Source: an uncultured Collinsella sp. (GTDB taxonomy: Bacteria; Actinomycetota; Coriobacteriia; Coriobacteriales; Coriobacteriaceae). From it: a stretch of DNA of 29,605 bases. Position numbers and translations under genes: made by a program. Shown piece after piece: positions 7,936-15,221 of the stretch (its first letter is position 1; each line of letters starts with the position of its first letter). The notes below the pieces were generated by a model, which made no database searches, had not been told where the DNA came from, and saw only the letters and a list, made by a program, of their open reading frames with translations. The stretch lies in assembly GCA_900544995.1 (NCBI GenBank), contig UQXC01000022.1:1-29605 (forward strand). Direction: 5' to 3'.

Positions 7936-8799
7936 ATGGCATTTAACGTTAACGCGCTCGGATTTGGCGACAACGTCGTCGATCGCTACGAGCATATCCA
8001 CACCATGTATCCCGGCGGCAATGCGGTGAACTTTGCCGTTTATGCCAAGAAATGCGGTGCCGCACGCTCCGCATACATGGGCATTTTTGGCAATGACGCC
8101 GCTGCCGAGCATGTCATTGCAAGCCTCGAGGATGAGGGTATCGAGCTTGACAAGTGCGAGCAGATGATTGGCGAGAACGGAGCGGCTCGCGTGACCGTCG
8201 TTGACGGTGACCGTGTCTTCCTTGGCTCCAACGAGGGCGGTATCCGTGGCGATGCGCGCTATGTCCTCGATCGCTTTGACCTTGCGTACATGAAGCAGTT
8301 CGATGTGGTTCATTCGGGCAACTATTGCTTTACCGAGCGCGAGCTGCCCAAGTTGAAGGCTGCGGGCGTCACGGTCTCTTTTGACTTTTCGGACGACTCC
8401 ACCGACGAGTACTACGAGCAGATTGCGCCCTACGTCGATTTCGCTTTCTTTAGTGCGGCGGATGCCGCGAGTGAGGACGAGATTCGCGAGCGTTTGGCAT
8501 GGGTGAAGGGCCTGGGTCCGCGTTTTGTGTCGGCTACGGCGGGCGCTGAGGGCTGCATTGCTTACGACGGCGAGCGTTATTACCGCCAGCTGGCTAAACC
8601 GGTAACGGACATGAAGGACACCATGGGGGCGGGCGACTCGTTCCTCACCTCGTTTTTGATGTGCTATCTCGATTCAGCCAAGCGTGGTGAGGATGGCGCC
8701 GAGGCCATCGAGCGCGCGCTCGACTTTGCTGCCGGGTTTGCCTCGACCGTGTGCGGCATGGAAGGTTCTTGGGGCCACGGAGCACCAATCGTCGAATAG
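7936..8799 (+). CDS. frlD: FrlD-type PfkB kinase (fructoselysine 6-kinase-like)
   Basis: A 287-residue ribokinase-family (PfkB) sugar kinase. The N-terminal GDNVVDRY and PGGNAVNFAVYAKKCG form the sugar-binding part. The C-terminal signature DTMGAGDSFLTSFL (residues 228-241) supplies the anion hole and catalytic base D234. FrlD phosphorylates fructoselysine at C6 to make the FrlB substrate. GAAGGGG lies 8 nt before the ATG. It is the last gene of the operon, followed by a hairpin at 8807-8838 and the inverted-repeat element. Other sugar kinases share the motifs, so the specific substrate comes from the frlC-frlB-frlD order. Confidence 0.86.
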   Translation: MAFNVNALGFGDNVVDRYEHIHTMYPGGNAVNFAVYAKKCGAARSAYMGIFGNDAAAEHVIASLEDEGIELDKCEQMIGENGAARVTVVDGDRVFLGSNEGGIRGDARYVLDRFDLAYMKQFDVVHSGNYCFTERELPKLKAAGVTVSFDFSDDSTDEYYEQIAPYVDFAFFSAADAASEDEIRERLAWVKGLGPRFVSATAGAEGCIAYDGERYYRQLAKPVTDMKDTMGAGDSFLTSFLMCYLDSAKRGEDGAEAIERALDFAAGFASTVCGMEGSWGHGAPIVE

Positions 8800-8806
8800 C
8801 CGAGCG

Positions 8807-8838
8807 GTCCCGGGGAGATGCAGGCGCCTCCTCGGGAC
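8807..8838 (+). terminator. Hairpin after the frl operon
   Basis: GTCCCGGGGAG (8807-8817) pairs with CTCCTCGGGAC (8828-8838) with one G-U pair and a 10-nt loop. There is no U-run. Its right arm touches the first base of the 35-bp inverted repeat. Confidence 0.5.
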
Positions 8839-9076
8839 TCGGTGTGCAAAAAATGCCAAATATGAGTACTGTGGCTAATTTAGTCGCAGCAAAATCAACC
8901 CCTTCAGACGTGATTTGAGCGTCTGGAGGGGTTTAAGATTTGCGAAAACGCAGGATGAATGACTGCAAAAGCTTTAATTAGCGGACAATCGAGGATTATT
9001 CTGGCGGTTGGGAAGTTAAAAGTAATGTATCCATTCCGGTAACAGTACTCATATTTGGCATTTTTTGCACACCGAG
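8838..9076. repeat. 239-bp element bounded by perfect 35-bp inverted repeats
   Basis: The left arm 8838-8872 (starting CTCGGTGTGCAAAAAATGCC) is the exact reverse complement of the right arm 9042-9076, 35 of 35 bases. The 169-bp interior holds another 14-bp hairpin (8897-8933) and no credible ORF. The element fills the gap between convergent frlD and tatD, and its right edge lies 1 nt from the tatD stop codon. No target-site duplication is visible at the flanks. It may be a MITE-like or extragenic palindromic element, or a giant bidirectional terminator. Confidence 0.85.
8897..8933 (+). terminator. 14-bp hairpin inside the inverted-repeat element
   Basis: AACCCCTTCAGACG (8897-8910) pairs with CGTCTGGAGGGGTT (8920-8933) with one G-U pair and a 9-nt loop, followed by a short T-rich stretch. 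It could stop transcripts from the frl operon. Confidence 0.5.
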
Positions 9077-9077
9077 C

Positions 9078-9860
9078 TTAGCGAAGATCAAAAACAGAGC
9101 GTGCATTTGTTAAAACTGCCGATTCGATGCGCTTTGCGTCACAGTTTTTGAGTGAGGCAATGCGCATCGAGGTCCTTGTGAGCGATCTGATGAGCGACTG
9201 TGCGCTTGTTTCTGTGTTTGGCTCGGCCGGCGCATCGGTCTCGAGCAGTAGGCGGTCGAGTGGAATCTGTCGTGCGTATTCGCGACTGCGCTTGGTCGCG
9301 AGCATGCGTTCGTTGACGGAAAAATAGCAGCCCGCATTACGCGCGCGGGTGAGTTCGTCCGAAGTGCCGCTAAACCAGTGGAAGATGATAGCGGGGGAGT
9401 CGGGGTTTGGGATGAGTAGTCCATGCGATTCGAGGACGTCCAGTACGGCTCCTGCCGAACGAACGGCGTGAATTGATATCACGCGCCCGGTAAGAGGATG
9501 CTGCACGAGTGTATCGCAGAGCCGGTCAAATGCCTGTATTTGTAGCGGCTCACTTCCGGCAAAGCGTGCGGAAAAGTCGAGTCCCACCTCGCCGATGTAG
9601 TGCTCTTGGGCAGCAACTTTGCAAAGCAGACTGACTTCGGCAGGACCGCAGCGGCCGTCGGCGAGCCACCAGGGGTGGAGCCCAACGCCGGCGATAATGT
9701 TTGGGTAGCGGCTGGCACGCTTTTTTGCTGCCGTGAAGTCGCGTGGGTCGACTCCGCAATCAAAGACCCCCAGCCCTTTAGCCGCAGTTTCGTCGGCAAC
9801 AGCATTCGGGTAAGTCATCAAATCAAGGTGACAATGCGCGTCAAAGAATCGCGGTTCCAT
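9078..9860 (-). CDS. tatD: TatD-family metal-dependent hydrolase / DNase
   Basis: A 260-residue TatD-family protein, cytoplasmic, with 3'-5' exonuclease or DNA-repair/quality-control roles known for relatives. The metal-binding signature is complete: FDAHCHLD (H9, H11), GVGLHPWW, YIGEVGLDFS with the bridging Glu, ISIHAVRSAG, IFHWFSG and LLLETDAP with the final Asp. The length is standard. It begins 14 nt after the stop of tcdA on the same strand, so the two are probably co-transcribed. Its stop codon abuts the 35-bp inverted repeat, which separates it from the convergent frl operon. The exact substrate cannot be fixed. Confidence 0.9.
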   Translation of the reverse strand: MEPRFFDAHCHLDLMTYPNAVADETAAKGLGVFDCGVDPRDFTAAKKRASRYPNIIAGVGLHPWWLADGRCGPAEVSLLCKVAAQEHYIGEVGLDFSARFAGSEPLQIQAFDRLCDTLVQHPLTGRVISIHAVRSAGAVLDVLESHGLLIPNPDSPAIIFHWFSGTSDELTRARNAGCYFSVNERMLATKRSREYARQIPLDRLLLETDAPAEPNTETSAQSLIRSLTRTSMRIASLKNCDAKRIESAVLTNARSVFDLR

Positions 9861-9874
9861 CGTAGGGCATCCTG

Positions 9875-10672
9875 CTAGTCCAGGCGCTGGCCATCGGCGC
9901 GCACGCGCTCGGTGCCGCGGCCGCTGATCTGGCGGATAACCTCGCCGGCGATCATCTGGCCCATGATGGGCGGCATAAAGCTGGCGGTGCCCAACTCGGT
10001 ACGCTCGTGGATGTTGGACGGGTCGCGGGGTTGGGTCTTAACCGATTCCTCGCAGCTAAACAGTACATGTAGGCTCTTGATTCCGCGCTTTTTACATTCT
10101 TTGCGCATAATGCGGCTCATGGGGTCGCGTACCGTATCGAAGATGTCGGCAAAGCGGAGACACTCGGGATGGAGCTTGTTGGCCCCTCCCATGGAGCTAA
10201 CCAAACGAATGTCGTGGTCCTGAGCGTACTTGGCAACGGTGAGTTTGGCCGAGATGGTGTCGATGGCGTCGACGACGTAGTCGAGCTTGCCGTCCGTCTG
10301 CTCCAAAACATTCGCGAAGAAATCATCTATGTTGTCGCTCAGCAGGTATTCGGTGCGCTTGATAACGGTGGCGGCGGGATTGATATCGCGAATCATGGCT
10401 TCCATCACGTCCACCTTGCGCTTGCCGACGGTGCTGTGAAAGGCGATGGCCTGGCGATTGATATTGCTGGGCGCGATGATGTCCTTGTCCAGAATGACGA
10501 AATGACCGATGCCGCCGCGAGCGAGTGCCTCGCAGCAATTGGAGCCGACGCCGCCGCAGCCGAGCACCAGTACCGTGGCGGCGGCGAGTTTGTCGAGTGC
10601 CTCGCGGCCCATGATGATCTCGAGCTTGGTGTCGCGTGTCTCGTTGGGAATTGCGGCTGCGGTTTCGGTCAT
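9875..10672 (-). CDS. tcdA: tRNA threonylcarbamoyladenosine dehydratase (TcdA/YgdL)
   Basis: A 265-residue E1-like ThiF/MoeB-fold protein. The nucleotide-binding loop is VLVLGCGGVGSN (GCGGVGSN at residues 38-45), followed by ILDKDIIAPSNINRQ and the family segment YVVDAIDTISAKLTV. TcdA activates the carboxyl of tRNA t6A37 with ATP to form the cyclic ct6A base. The second half has DPMSRIMRKECKKRG, typical of TcdA rather than MoeB; the MoeB zinc cysteines are absent. On the minus strand the sequence reads GGAGG-ATGTTT-ATG, so the ATG at 10672 (6-nt spacing) is preferred over the ATG at 10678, which touches the ribosome binding site. Confidence 0.88.
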   Translation of the reverse strand: MTETAAAIPNETRDTKLEIIMGREALDKLAAATVLVLGCGGVGSNCCEALARGGIGHFVILDKDIIAPSNINRQAIAFHSTVGKRKVDVMEAMIRDINPAATVIKRTEYLLSDNIDDFFANVLEQTDGKLDYVVDAIDTISAKLTVAKYAQDHDIRLVSSMGGANKLHPECLRFADIFDTVRDPMSRIMRKECKKRGIKSLHVLFSCEESVKTQPRDPSNIHERTELGTASFMPPIMGQMIAGEVIRQISGRGTERVRADGQRLD

Positions 10673-10717
10673 AAACATCCTCCGATGGGGGAAACGGGTC
10701 GTGTTTTAGCTATCGCC

Positions 10718-10747
10718 ATTATAGGTATTATCACGATTTCATTTGAA
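10718..10747 (-). promoter_or_regulatory. Promoter of the tcdA-tatD operon
   Basis: On the minus strand, TTCAAA (10747-10742), an 18-nt spacer and a consensus TATAAT (10723-10718). It is divergent from the promoter at 10761-10789. Confidence 0.6.
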
Positions 10748-10760
10748 CCCTTGGGGTTTG

Positions 10761-10789
10761 TTGAAATGGGATCGGGATTCGCATAAGAT
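10761..10789 (+). promoter_or_regulatory. Promoter of a candidate small RNA or leader
   Basis: TTGAAA (10761-10766), a 17-nt spacer and TAAGAT (10784-10789). It points to the 95-nt structured segment that ends in the terminator at 10853-10890. Confidence 0.55.
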
Positions 10790-10795
10790 TGAAGC

Positions 10796-10890
10796 AGATG
10801 GCGTCCGTTGCCGCGGGTTAGCCAACTCCGAAACACGTTTGTAGCGTGAGAAGTGGCCGTCTTCGCATTACGCGGGGGCGGCTATTTTTT
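10796..10890 (+). ncRNA. Candidate small RNA or attenuated leader, about 95 nt
   Basis: This gap between divergent tcdA and sdpR has a good promoter (10761-10789) and a strong terminator (10853-10890), with no ORF between. Small stems are visible inside: GGC..GCC near 10800-10813, and CACG/CGTG around a 7-nt loop near 10834-10848. It matches no riboswitch or housekeeping RNA that I recognise; the SRP RNA loop sequence is absent. sdpR has its own promoter downstream, so this RNA need not be its leader. Confidence 0.4.
10853..10890 (+). terminator. Intrinsic terminator of the candidate small RNA
   Basis: A 14-bp stem (GTGGCCGTCTTCGC 10853-10866 with GCGGGGGCGGCTAT 10872-10885, five G-U pairs), loop ATTAC and six T's. 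Confidence 0.7.
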
Positions 10891-10900
10891 GAGTGTAAGA

Positions 10901-10924
10901 TTAGATAGTTAGACAAACATCTAA
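10901..10924 (+). promoter_or_regulatory. Palindrome over the sdpR promoter, probable SdpR operator
   Basis: TTAGATAGTTAG and ACAAACATCTAA form two 12-bp half-sites that match at 8 of 12 positions, with TTAGAT and ATCTAA exact at the ends. ArsR-family repressors bind such 12-2-12-like palindromes. It overlaps the -35 box at 10909-10914, fitting autorepression. Confidence 0.55.
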
Positions 10925-10938
10925 ATATCGAGTATAGT
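10909..10938 (+). promoter_or_regulatory. Promoter of sdpR-sdpI
   Basis: TTAGAC (10909-10914), an 18-nt spacer and TATAGT (10933-10938), 34 nt upstream of the sdpR ATG. Confidence 0.6.
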
Positions 10939-10972
10939 GTGCGCGTCGAACGAAATGCTGAGAGGAGGTCTT

Positions 10973-11251
10973 ATGCCGGGAGAGGGTTTTAAGGCGCTTG
11001 CCGATCCAACGCGACGGCGCATTTTGGAGTTGCTGCACGAGGGTAATTGCACGGCCGGGGAGCTTGCCGAGCATTTTGACATCAGCAAGCCGTCGTTGAG
11101 CCATCACTTGGCGACGCTCAAAAACGCCGGGTTGGTGACCGACGAACGTCATGGCCAAAACATCGTTTACAGCTTAAACACCACCGTCATGCAGGACTTG
11201 ATCGGTTGGTTTATGGGCTTTACAAACACGGAAGGTGATAAGGATGAATAA
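10973..11251 (+). CDS. sdpR: SdpR-type ArsR-family autorepressor
   Basis: A 92-residue ArsR-family winged-helix repressor. GFKALADPTRRRILELL is the canonical N-terminal helix pair, and ISKPSLSHHLATLKNAGLV is the recognition helix. The wing follows at DERHGQNIVYSLN. There are no metal-binding cysteine pairs, which favours the SdpR branch over metal sensors. In Bacillus subtilis SdpR represses itself and sdpI, and SdpI relieves it when the SdpC toxin is bound. The ATG at 10973 follows GAGGAGG with 4-nt spacing. The stop overlaps the start of sdpI by 8 nt, so the pair is translationally coupled. A palindrome over the promoter suits autorepression. Confidence 0.87.
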   Translation: MPGEGFKALADPTRRRILELLHEGNCTAGELAEHFDISKPSLSHHLATLKNAGLVTDERHGQNIVYSLNTTVMQDLIGWFMGFTNTEGDKDE

Positions 11252-11948
11252 CGAAAACAAGGGCATTCACGCCACGGGGGTATCGCGGCGTGTGTGGATT
11301 GCGCTGATCGCTCTGTGCGTCGCCAATGTCGTAGCGCATCTCATGGTGATGCCGAGCTTGCCTGCGCAGATTCCCACTCATTGGGGCGCGAACGGCGCCG
11401 TTGACGGTTGGGGTCCCAGCTGGATGGCCTCCGCGCTCGGCGTGCTGCCTCTGGCGCTTCTCGCAATGTTTTGCGTGGTGCCGCGCATCGATCCCAAAGG
11501 TGAGGCATATCGAACCTCGGGCAAGTTCTACCAGGGCTTCGTAATCGCCTTCACCTTGTTCATGTGCGCCATAAGCTGGCTGGGAGAGCTTACGGTCTGG
11601 GGCGTGGTGCCGGCGGTCGGTTCGGTCAACGTGCTGATTTCCGGTGTTGTCGGTTTGCTGTTCATCGGCGTAGGCAACTACTTGCCGCGTGTGAAGCAGA
11701 ACTATACGCTCGGTATCAAGACGCCTTGGGCGCTTGCCAATCCCGAGAACTGGCGCCGTACGCAGCGCTTTGGCGGTGCCTGCTTTATGGTGCTGGGCTT
11801 TGGCCTGATTGTGATGGGCGTGGCAGGCAGCGTGCTTTCGAGTGAAGTCGTCGCCGCGGTGATTGCGGTTCTGGCGTTTGGTTCGGTTGGAGCCGTCTAC
11901 GTCTACTCGTATCTGCTGTGGCGCAAATCGCAGCGAGCCGCTCGCTAA
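11244..11948 (+). CDS. sdpI: SdpI-family membrane protein (immunity/signal protein)
   Basis: A 234-residue integral membrane protein of the SdpI family, with an N-terminal DUF1648 segment (MPSLPAQIPTHWGANGAVDG). About six membrane helices are visible, including FVIAFTLFMCAISWLGEL, VNVLISGVVGLLFIGVGNY and FMVLGFGLIVMGVAGSVL. The NYLPRVKQNYTLGIKTPWAL stretch is the conserved SdpI cytoplasmic loop with the family's R-x-K-x-N-x-x-x-G-I-x-x-P-W pattern. In B. subtilis SdpI gives immunity to the SdpC toxin and sequesters SdpR. No SdpC or SdpAB homologue lies nearby, so it may defend against foreign toxins or serve general envelope stress. The ATG at 11244 is chosen over the GTG at 11235 because GGAAGG lies 8 nt before it. 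Confidence 0.87.
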   Translation: MNNENKGIHATGVSRRVWIALIALCVANVVAHLMVMPSLPAQIPTHWGANGAVDGWGPSWMASALGVLPLALLAMFCVVPRIDPKGEAYRTSGKFYQGFVIAFTLFMCAISWLGELTVWGVVPAVGSVNVLISGVVGLLFIGVGNYLPRVKQNYTLGIKTPWALANPENWRRTQRFGGACFMVLGFGLIVMGVAGSVLSSEVVAAVIAVLAFGSVGAVYVYSYLLWRKSQRAAR

Positions 11949-11983
11949 GGTTGCGGAAAACTAGCGTACGCAGTTCATAGTAT

Positions 11984-12000
11984 GTTCCGGGGGAACTTTT
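11984..12000 (+). terminator. Short hairpin with T-run after sdpI
   Basis: GTTCC-GGG-GGAAC followed by TTTT. It has a weak 5-bp stem and lies 36 nt after the sdpI stop. Confidence 0.35.
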
Positions 12001-12022
12001 CCCAGGTAGTATTAGGGCGTAT

Positions 12023-12042
12023 GGGCAACCATGCCCCTTTTT
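12023..12042 (+). terminator. Hairpin with T-run upstream of ettA
   Basis: GGGCA (12023-12027) and TGCCC (12032-12036), followed by C and five T's. It ends the sdpR-sdpI unit or attenuates ettA, whose ATG lies 92 nt downstream. Confidence 0.5.
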
Positions 12043-12133
12043 CGTTACGTTTCAGAGCTGGTTTTTCCATTTCGTTTCTACTAAAGCGAAACAAGAATAG
12101 AGAGACAGCAGGTAGAAAGGATAAAACAGGCAA

Positions 12134-13813
12134 ATGGCAGAGTTTATCTACCAGATGTATCAGGCTCGTAAGGCCCATGGTGACAAGGTGATCCTTGACG
12201 ACGTGACCCTGAGCTTCTACCCCGGTGCCAAGATCGGCGTTGTGGGCCCCAACGGCATGGGCAAGTCGACCCTGCTCAAGATTATGGCCGGTATCGAGGA
12301 GGTCTCCAACGGCGATGCCAGACTTACCCCCGGCTACACCGTGGGTATCCTGCAGCAGGAGCCGCCGCTCGACGACGACAAGACCGTCATCGAGAACGTG
12401 CGCATGGCGTTTGGCGACATGATCGCCAAGGTCGATCGCTTCAACAAGATCGGCGAGGAGATGTGCGACCCGGATTGCGACATGGACGCCCTCATGGCCG
12501 AGATGGGCAAGCTCCAGGACGAGATCGACGCCGCCGACGGCTGGGATATCGATTCCAAGCTCGGCCGGGCCATGGACGCCCTGCAGCTGCCCGATTCCGA
12601 CATGCCGGTCAACGTGCTTTCCGGCGGCGAGCGTCGTCGCGTGGCCCTGTGCAAGCTGCTGCTCGAGGCTCCCGACCTGCTGCTGCTCGACGAGCCCACG
12701 AACCACCTGGACGCCGAGTCGATCCTGTGGCTCGAGCACTTCCTGCACAACTACCAGGGCGCGGTGCTTGCCGTCACGCACGATCGCTACTTCCTGGATA
12801 ACGTTGCCGAGTGGATTTGCGAGGTCGACCGCGGTCACCTTTATCCCTACAAGGGCAACTACTCCACGTATCTGGAGACCAAGGCCGCCCGTATCGAGGC
12901 ACAGGGCAACCGCGACGCCAAGCTCGCCAAGCGCATGGAGGCCGAGCTCGAGTGGGTGCGCAGCTCGCCCAAGGCTCGCCAGGCCAAGAACAAGGCCCGT
13001 CTGGCTCGCTACGAGGAGATGGAGGCCGAGGCCCGCGCAAGCCAGAAACTCGACTGGACCGACATCCGCATCCCTGTGGGCCCGCGTCTGGGCAACAAGG
13101 TGCTCGAGGCTCATCATCTGCACAAGGAATTCGATGGCCGTGTGCTCATCGACGACCTTTCGTTCACCCTGCCGCGCAACGGCATCGTGGGCGTCATCGG
13201 CCCCAACGGCGTGGGTAAGACCACGCTGTTCAAGACCATTGTGGGTCTGGAGCCGCTGACTTCGGGCGAGCTCGAAGTGGGCGAGACCGTCAAGATCTCC
13301 TATGTCGATCAGAACCGTTCCGGCATCGACCCCGATAAGAACCTATGGGAGGTCGTCTCGGACGGCCTGGACCACATGATGGTGGGCGAGACCGAGGTTC
13401 CCAGCCGCGCGTACGTGGCGAGCTTTGGCTTTAAGGGCCAGGACCAGCAGAAGCGCGCCGGCGTGCTCTCCGGTGGTGAGCGCAACCGTCTGAACCTGGC
13501 GCTCACGCTCAAGCAGGGCGGCAACCTGCTGCTTCTCGACGAGCCCACGAACGACCTCGACGTCGAGACGCTGTCCTCGCTCGAGGCGGCGCTGCTCGAG
13601 TTCCCGGGCTGTTCGGTGGTCATTAGCCACGACCGTATGTTCCTGGACCGCGTTGCCACGCACATCCTGGCGTGGGAGGGCACCGACGAGAACCCGGGCA
13701 ACTGGTATTGGTTTGAGGGCAACTTTGAGGCCTATCAGGCCAACCGTATCGAGCGCCTGGGCGAGGACGCAGCCCAGCCGCATCGTATCCACCGCAAGCT
13801 GACGCGCGACTAG
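12134..13813 (+). CDS. ettA: ABC-F energy-dependent translational throttle protein EttA
   Basis: A 559-residue soluble twin-ATPase of the ABC-F family, close to the 555 residues usual for EttA. The first nucleotide-binding domain has Walker A GPNGMGKST (38-46), signature VLSGGERRR (161-169) and Walker B LLLLDEPTN. The second repeats GPNGVGKTT, VLSGGERNR and LLLLDEPTND. The arm insert (residues 93-140) and the linker rich in Arg and Lys (RSSPKARQAKNKARLARYEE) between the domains are EttA features. EttA binds the ribosomal E site and gates the first peptide bond according to ATP/ADP. No transmembrane segments are present. A terminator follows at 13824-13849, so it is monocistronic. GAAAGGA upstream serves as ribosome binding site. 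Confidence 0.93.
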   Translation: MAEFIYQMYQARKAHGDKVILDDVTLSFYPGAKIGVVGPNGMGKSTLLKIMAGIEEVSNGDARLTPGYTVGILQQEPPLDDDKTVIENVRMAFGDMIAKVDRFNKIGEEMCDPDCDMDALMAEMGKLQDEIDAADGWDIDSKLGRAMDALQLPDSDMPVNVLSGGERRRVALCKLLLEAPDLLLLDEPTNHLDAESILWLEHFLHNYQGAVLAVTHDRYFLDNVAEWICEVDRGHLYPYKGNYSTYLETKAARIEAQGNRDAKLAKRMEAELEWVRSSPKARQAKNKARLARYEEMEAEARASQKLDWTDIRIPVGPRLGNKVLEAHHLHKEFDGRVLIDDLSFTLPRNGIVGVIGPNGVGKTTLFKTIVGLEPLTSGELEVGETVKISYVDQNRSGIDPDKNLWEVVSDGLDHMMVGETEVPSRAYVASFGFKGQDQQKRAGVLSGGERNRLNLALTLKQGGNLLLLDEPTNDLDVETLSSLEAALLEFPGCSVVISHDRMFLDRVATHILAWEGTDENPGNWYWFEGNFEAYQANRIERLGEDAAQPHRIHRKLTRD

Positions 13814-13823
13814 TAGCAAGTAG

Positions 13824-13849
13824 AAAGGCCGCCACCAAGGGCGGCCTTT
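13824..13849. terminator. Terminator of ettA
   Basis: A perfect 10-bp stem, AAAGGCCGCC (13824-13833) with GGCGGCCTTT (13840-13849), a 6-nt loop and a TTTC tail. Confidence 0.85.
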
Positions 13850-13888
13850 CTTGTAGCAATTGCACTGCAGCTATGCCCTGGCTGCTGG

Positions 13889-13905
13889 TTTGATTCATAA
13901 TCAAA
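13889..13905. promoter_or_regulatory. TTTGATT-CAT-AATCAAA palindrome
   Basis: A perfect 7-bp inverted repeat in the gap before the exported protein gene. It could be a protein-binding site. No promoter is clearly tied to it. Confidence 0.25.
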
Positions 13906-14025
13906 GTCATCTCTTTGGGATTAAAGCCCGTTTTTGCTATGAGTGATTTTCTAATTCCGTTTAAAACGTAAAGACGTATTGGGTTACAAGGACATAAGCA
14001 AATCGAATTGAAATATAACCAGTGC

Positions 14026-14037
14026 TGTAACGTTACA
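14026..14037. promoter_or_regulatory. TGTAACGTTACA palindrome upstream of the exported protein gene
   Basis: A perfect 12-bp palindrome 57 nt before the GTG at 14094, next to possible -10 boxes (TATAGA 14046-14051, GAGTAT 14056-14061). It is operator-like in position. Nothing else in the 13850-14093 gap is recognisable. Confidence 0.35.
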
Positions 14038-14093
14038 AAAAAGGTTATAGAATAAGAGTATCTTATAAGTCGCTCCTCTAGAAAGAAGAACAT

Positions 14094-15221
14094 GTGCTTT
14101 CGCGTCGTCGTTTTCTGCAACTTGTCGCGTCTTCAATTGTCGCCTTAGCCGCACGTCCGAAAGAGGTTTTTGCTTCGACGGGCAATATTGATGGTGAGCA
14201 GATACAATTTACTTCTGAAATTGCGCAAGAGCTTGCCGATAAATATATAAAGGGACTCCTCGGCTCTTCGTATACGCCTTCTGACCCTATTCCTTTTGTA
14301 GACGTTGATGGGTCCCCGCTTGGCTACATTGTTCCGGTTGTGACATTCAATAGAGCCGCGGGCTATTTGGTTTTAGATGCTTCAGATGATGAAATACTTA
14401 CGGGATATCGTTTTGGAGACGGCTTAGTCAGCCCTATGGATCGGGGAGGAGATCTTGGTGTTGAGTCTTATTCTTTCAATAACCCAGTCGTAATGATCAA
14501 TCCATTCGAATTCGGTGTGCAATCTTTGGACGGTTCAATAACAACAAATTGCGGAAGAACAATCCCGGCTGATTCCATAGAAGGACGGCCTGTCGTTTTA
14601 TCGAATAAACCTTCAAGCTGGAACGATGTCGTAATTTACGCAACTCAAATGCAGGATTACACAGTATCTGGATTTCGTTCCATTTCTCAGTTTATGTCAT
14701 ATGATGAAAGCGAGATTGAGAGGCTTACTGCCCACTATGCTTGTATGGTGACAGCTTTTTCGAACGTTGCGGAACTGTATGGCATTGCCAATTTATATAG
14801 CGACCCTTCGCAATATATGCAGATATGGAATTACACCAATACCCATGCTCTTTCCGATGAAGAACAGACTGTTCCTGGCGTTGTTTTGGGCGGAACGCCG
14901 ATATCAACCTGTGCAACGGGGTTTACAAATTACTGCGCAAGCAGGGGAAGTACTCTTATCGCCCGCACTGTCTCCTCTCCGGCTATCGCGAGCATTCAAA
15001 ATGAGATTAACTCTAATAGACCGAATGTTTTACATGCGAGTTTGTACAACGGATCAGCCCATTCTGTAACAGCGGAGGCTTACGCCACACTTACTGGTAA
15101 GAAAACTGGAGAGACGAGGCAGATGATTGGCATAGCGGACGGCTGGAATTCATCTTTATCCTTCCTGAAGTATGATCAGAGCTATTATGCGTGGACTTAT
15201 GGAACGACTTTTTCGAAGTAG
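14094..15221 (+). CDS. Tat-exported protein with papain/C39-like cysteine-peptidase pattern
   Basis: A 375-residue exported protein. The N-terminus MLSRRRFLQLVASSIVALAA is a twin-arginine (Tat) signal, with a probable cleavage near VFAS (about residue 28). In the mature part, HYACMVTAFSNVAELYG places C217 at the head of a helix, as in C39/C10/papain-fold peptidases. H323 in SAHSVTAEAY and D349 in IGIADGWNSS fit the following His and Asp of such enzymes. An N-terminal stretch (residues 40-110: GYIVPVVTFNRAAGYLVLDA) resembles a prodomain. This is an inference from spacing, not a family match. The start is the GTG at 14094, preceded by AGAAAGAAGA; an ATG 2 nt earlier is out of frame. The base composition is clearly AT-richer than ettA. 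Confidence 0.72.
   Translation: MLSRRRFLQLVASSIVALAARPKEVFASTGNIDGEQIQFTSEIAQELADKYIKGLLGSSYTPSDPIPFVDVDGSPLGYIVPVVTFNRAAGYLVLDASDDEILTGYRFGDGLVSPMDRGGDLGVESYSFNNPVVMINPFEFGVQSLDGSITTNCGRTIPADSIEGRPVVLSNKPSSWNDVVIYATQMQDYTVSGFRSISQFMSYDESEIERLTAHYACMVTAFSNVAELYGIANLYSDPSQYMQIWNYTNTHALSDEEQTVPGVVLGGTPISTCATGFTNYCASRGSTLIARTVSSPAIASIQNEINSNRPNVLHASLYNGSAHSVTAEAYATLTGKKTGETRQMIGIADGWNSSLSFLKYDQSYYAWTYGTTFSK

Noticed and set aside
8838..9076. CRISPR array or insertion sequence
   Set aside because: There are only two arms, in inverted rather than direct orientation, and no transposase or spacer series.
10796..10890. Signal-recognition-particle RNA
   Set aside because: The conserved SRP apical-loop sequence is absent and the length and stems do not fit.
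11975..13123. Long minus-strand ORF over ettA
   Set aside because: It is a shadow of a clear ABC-F gene in high-GC DNA and has no recognisable domain.
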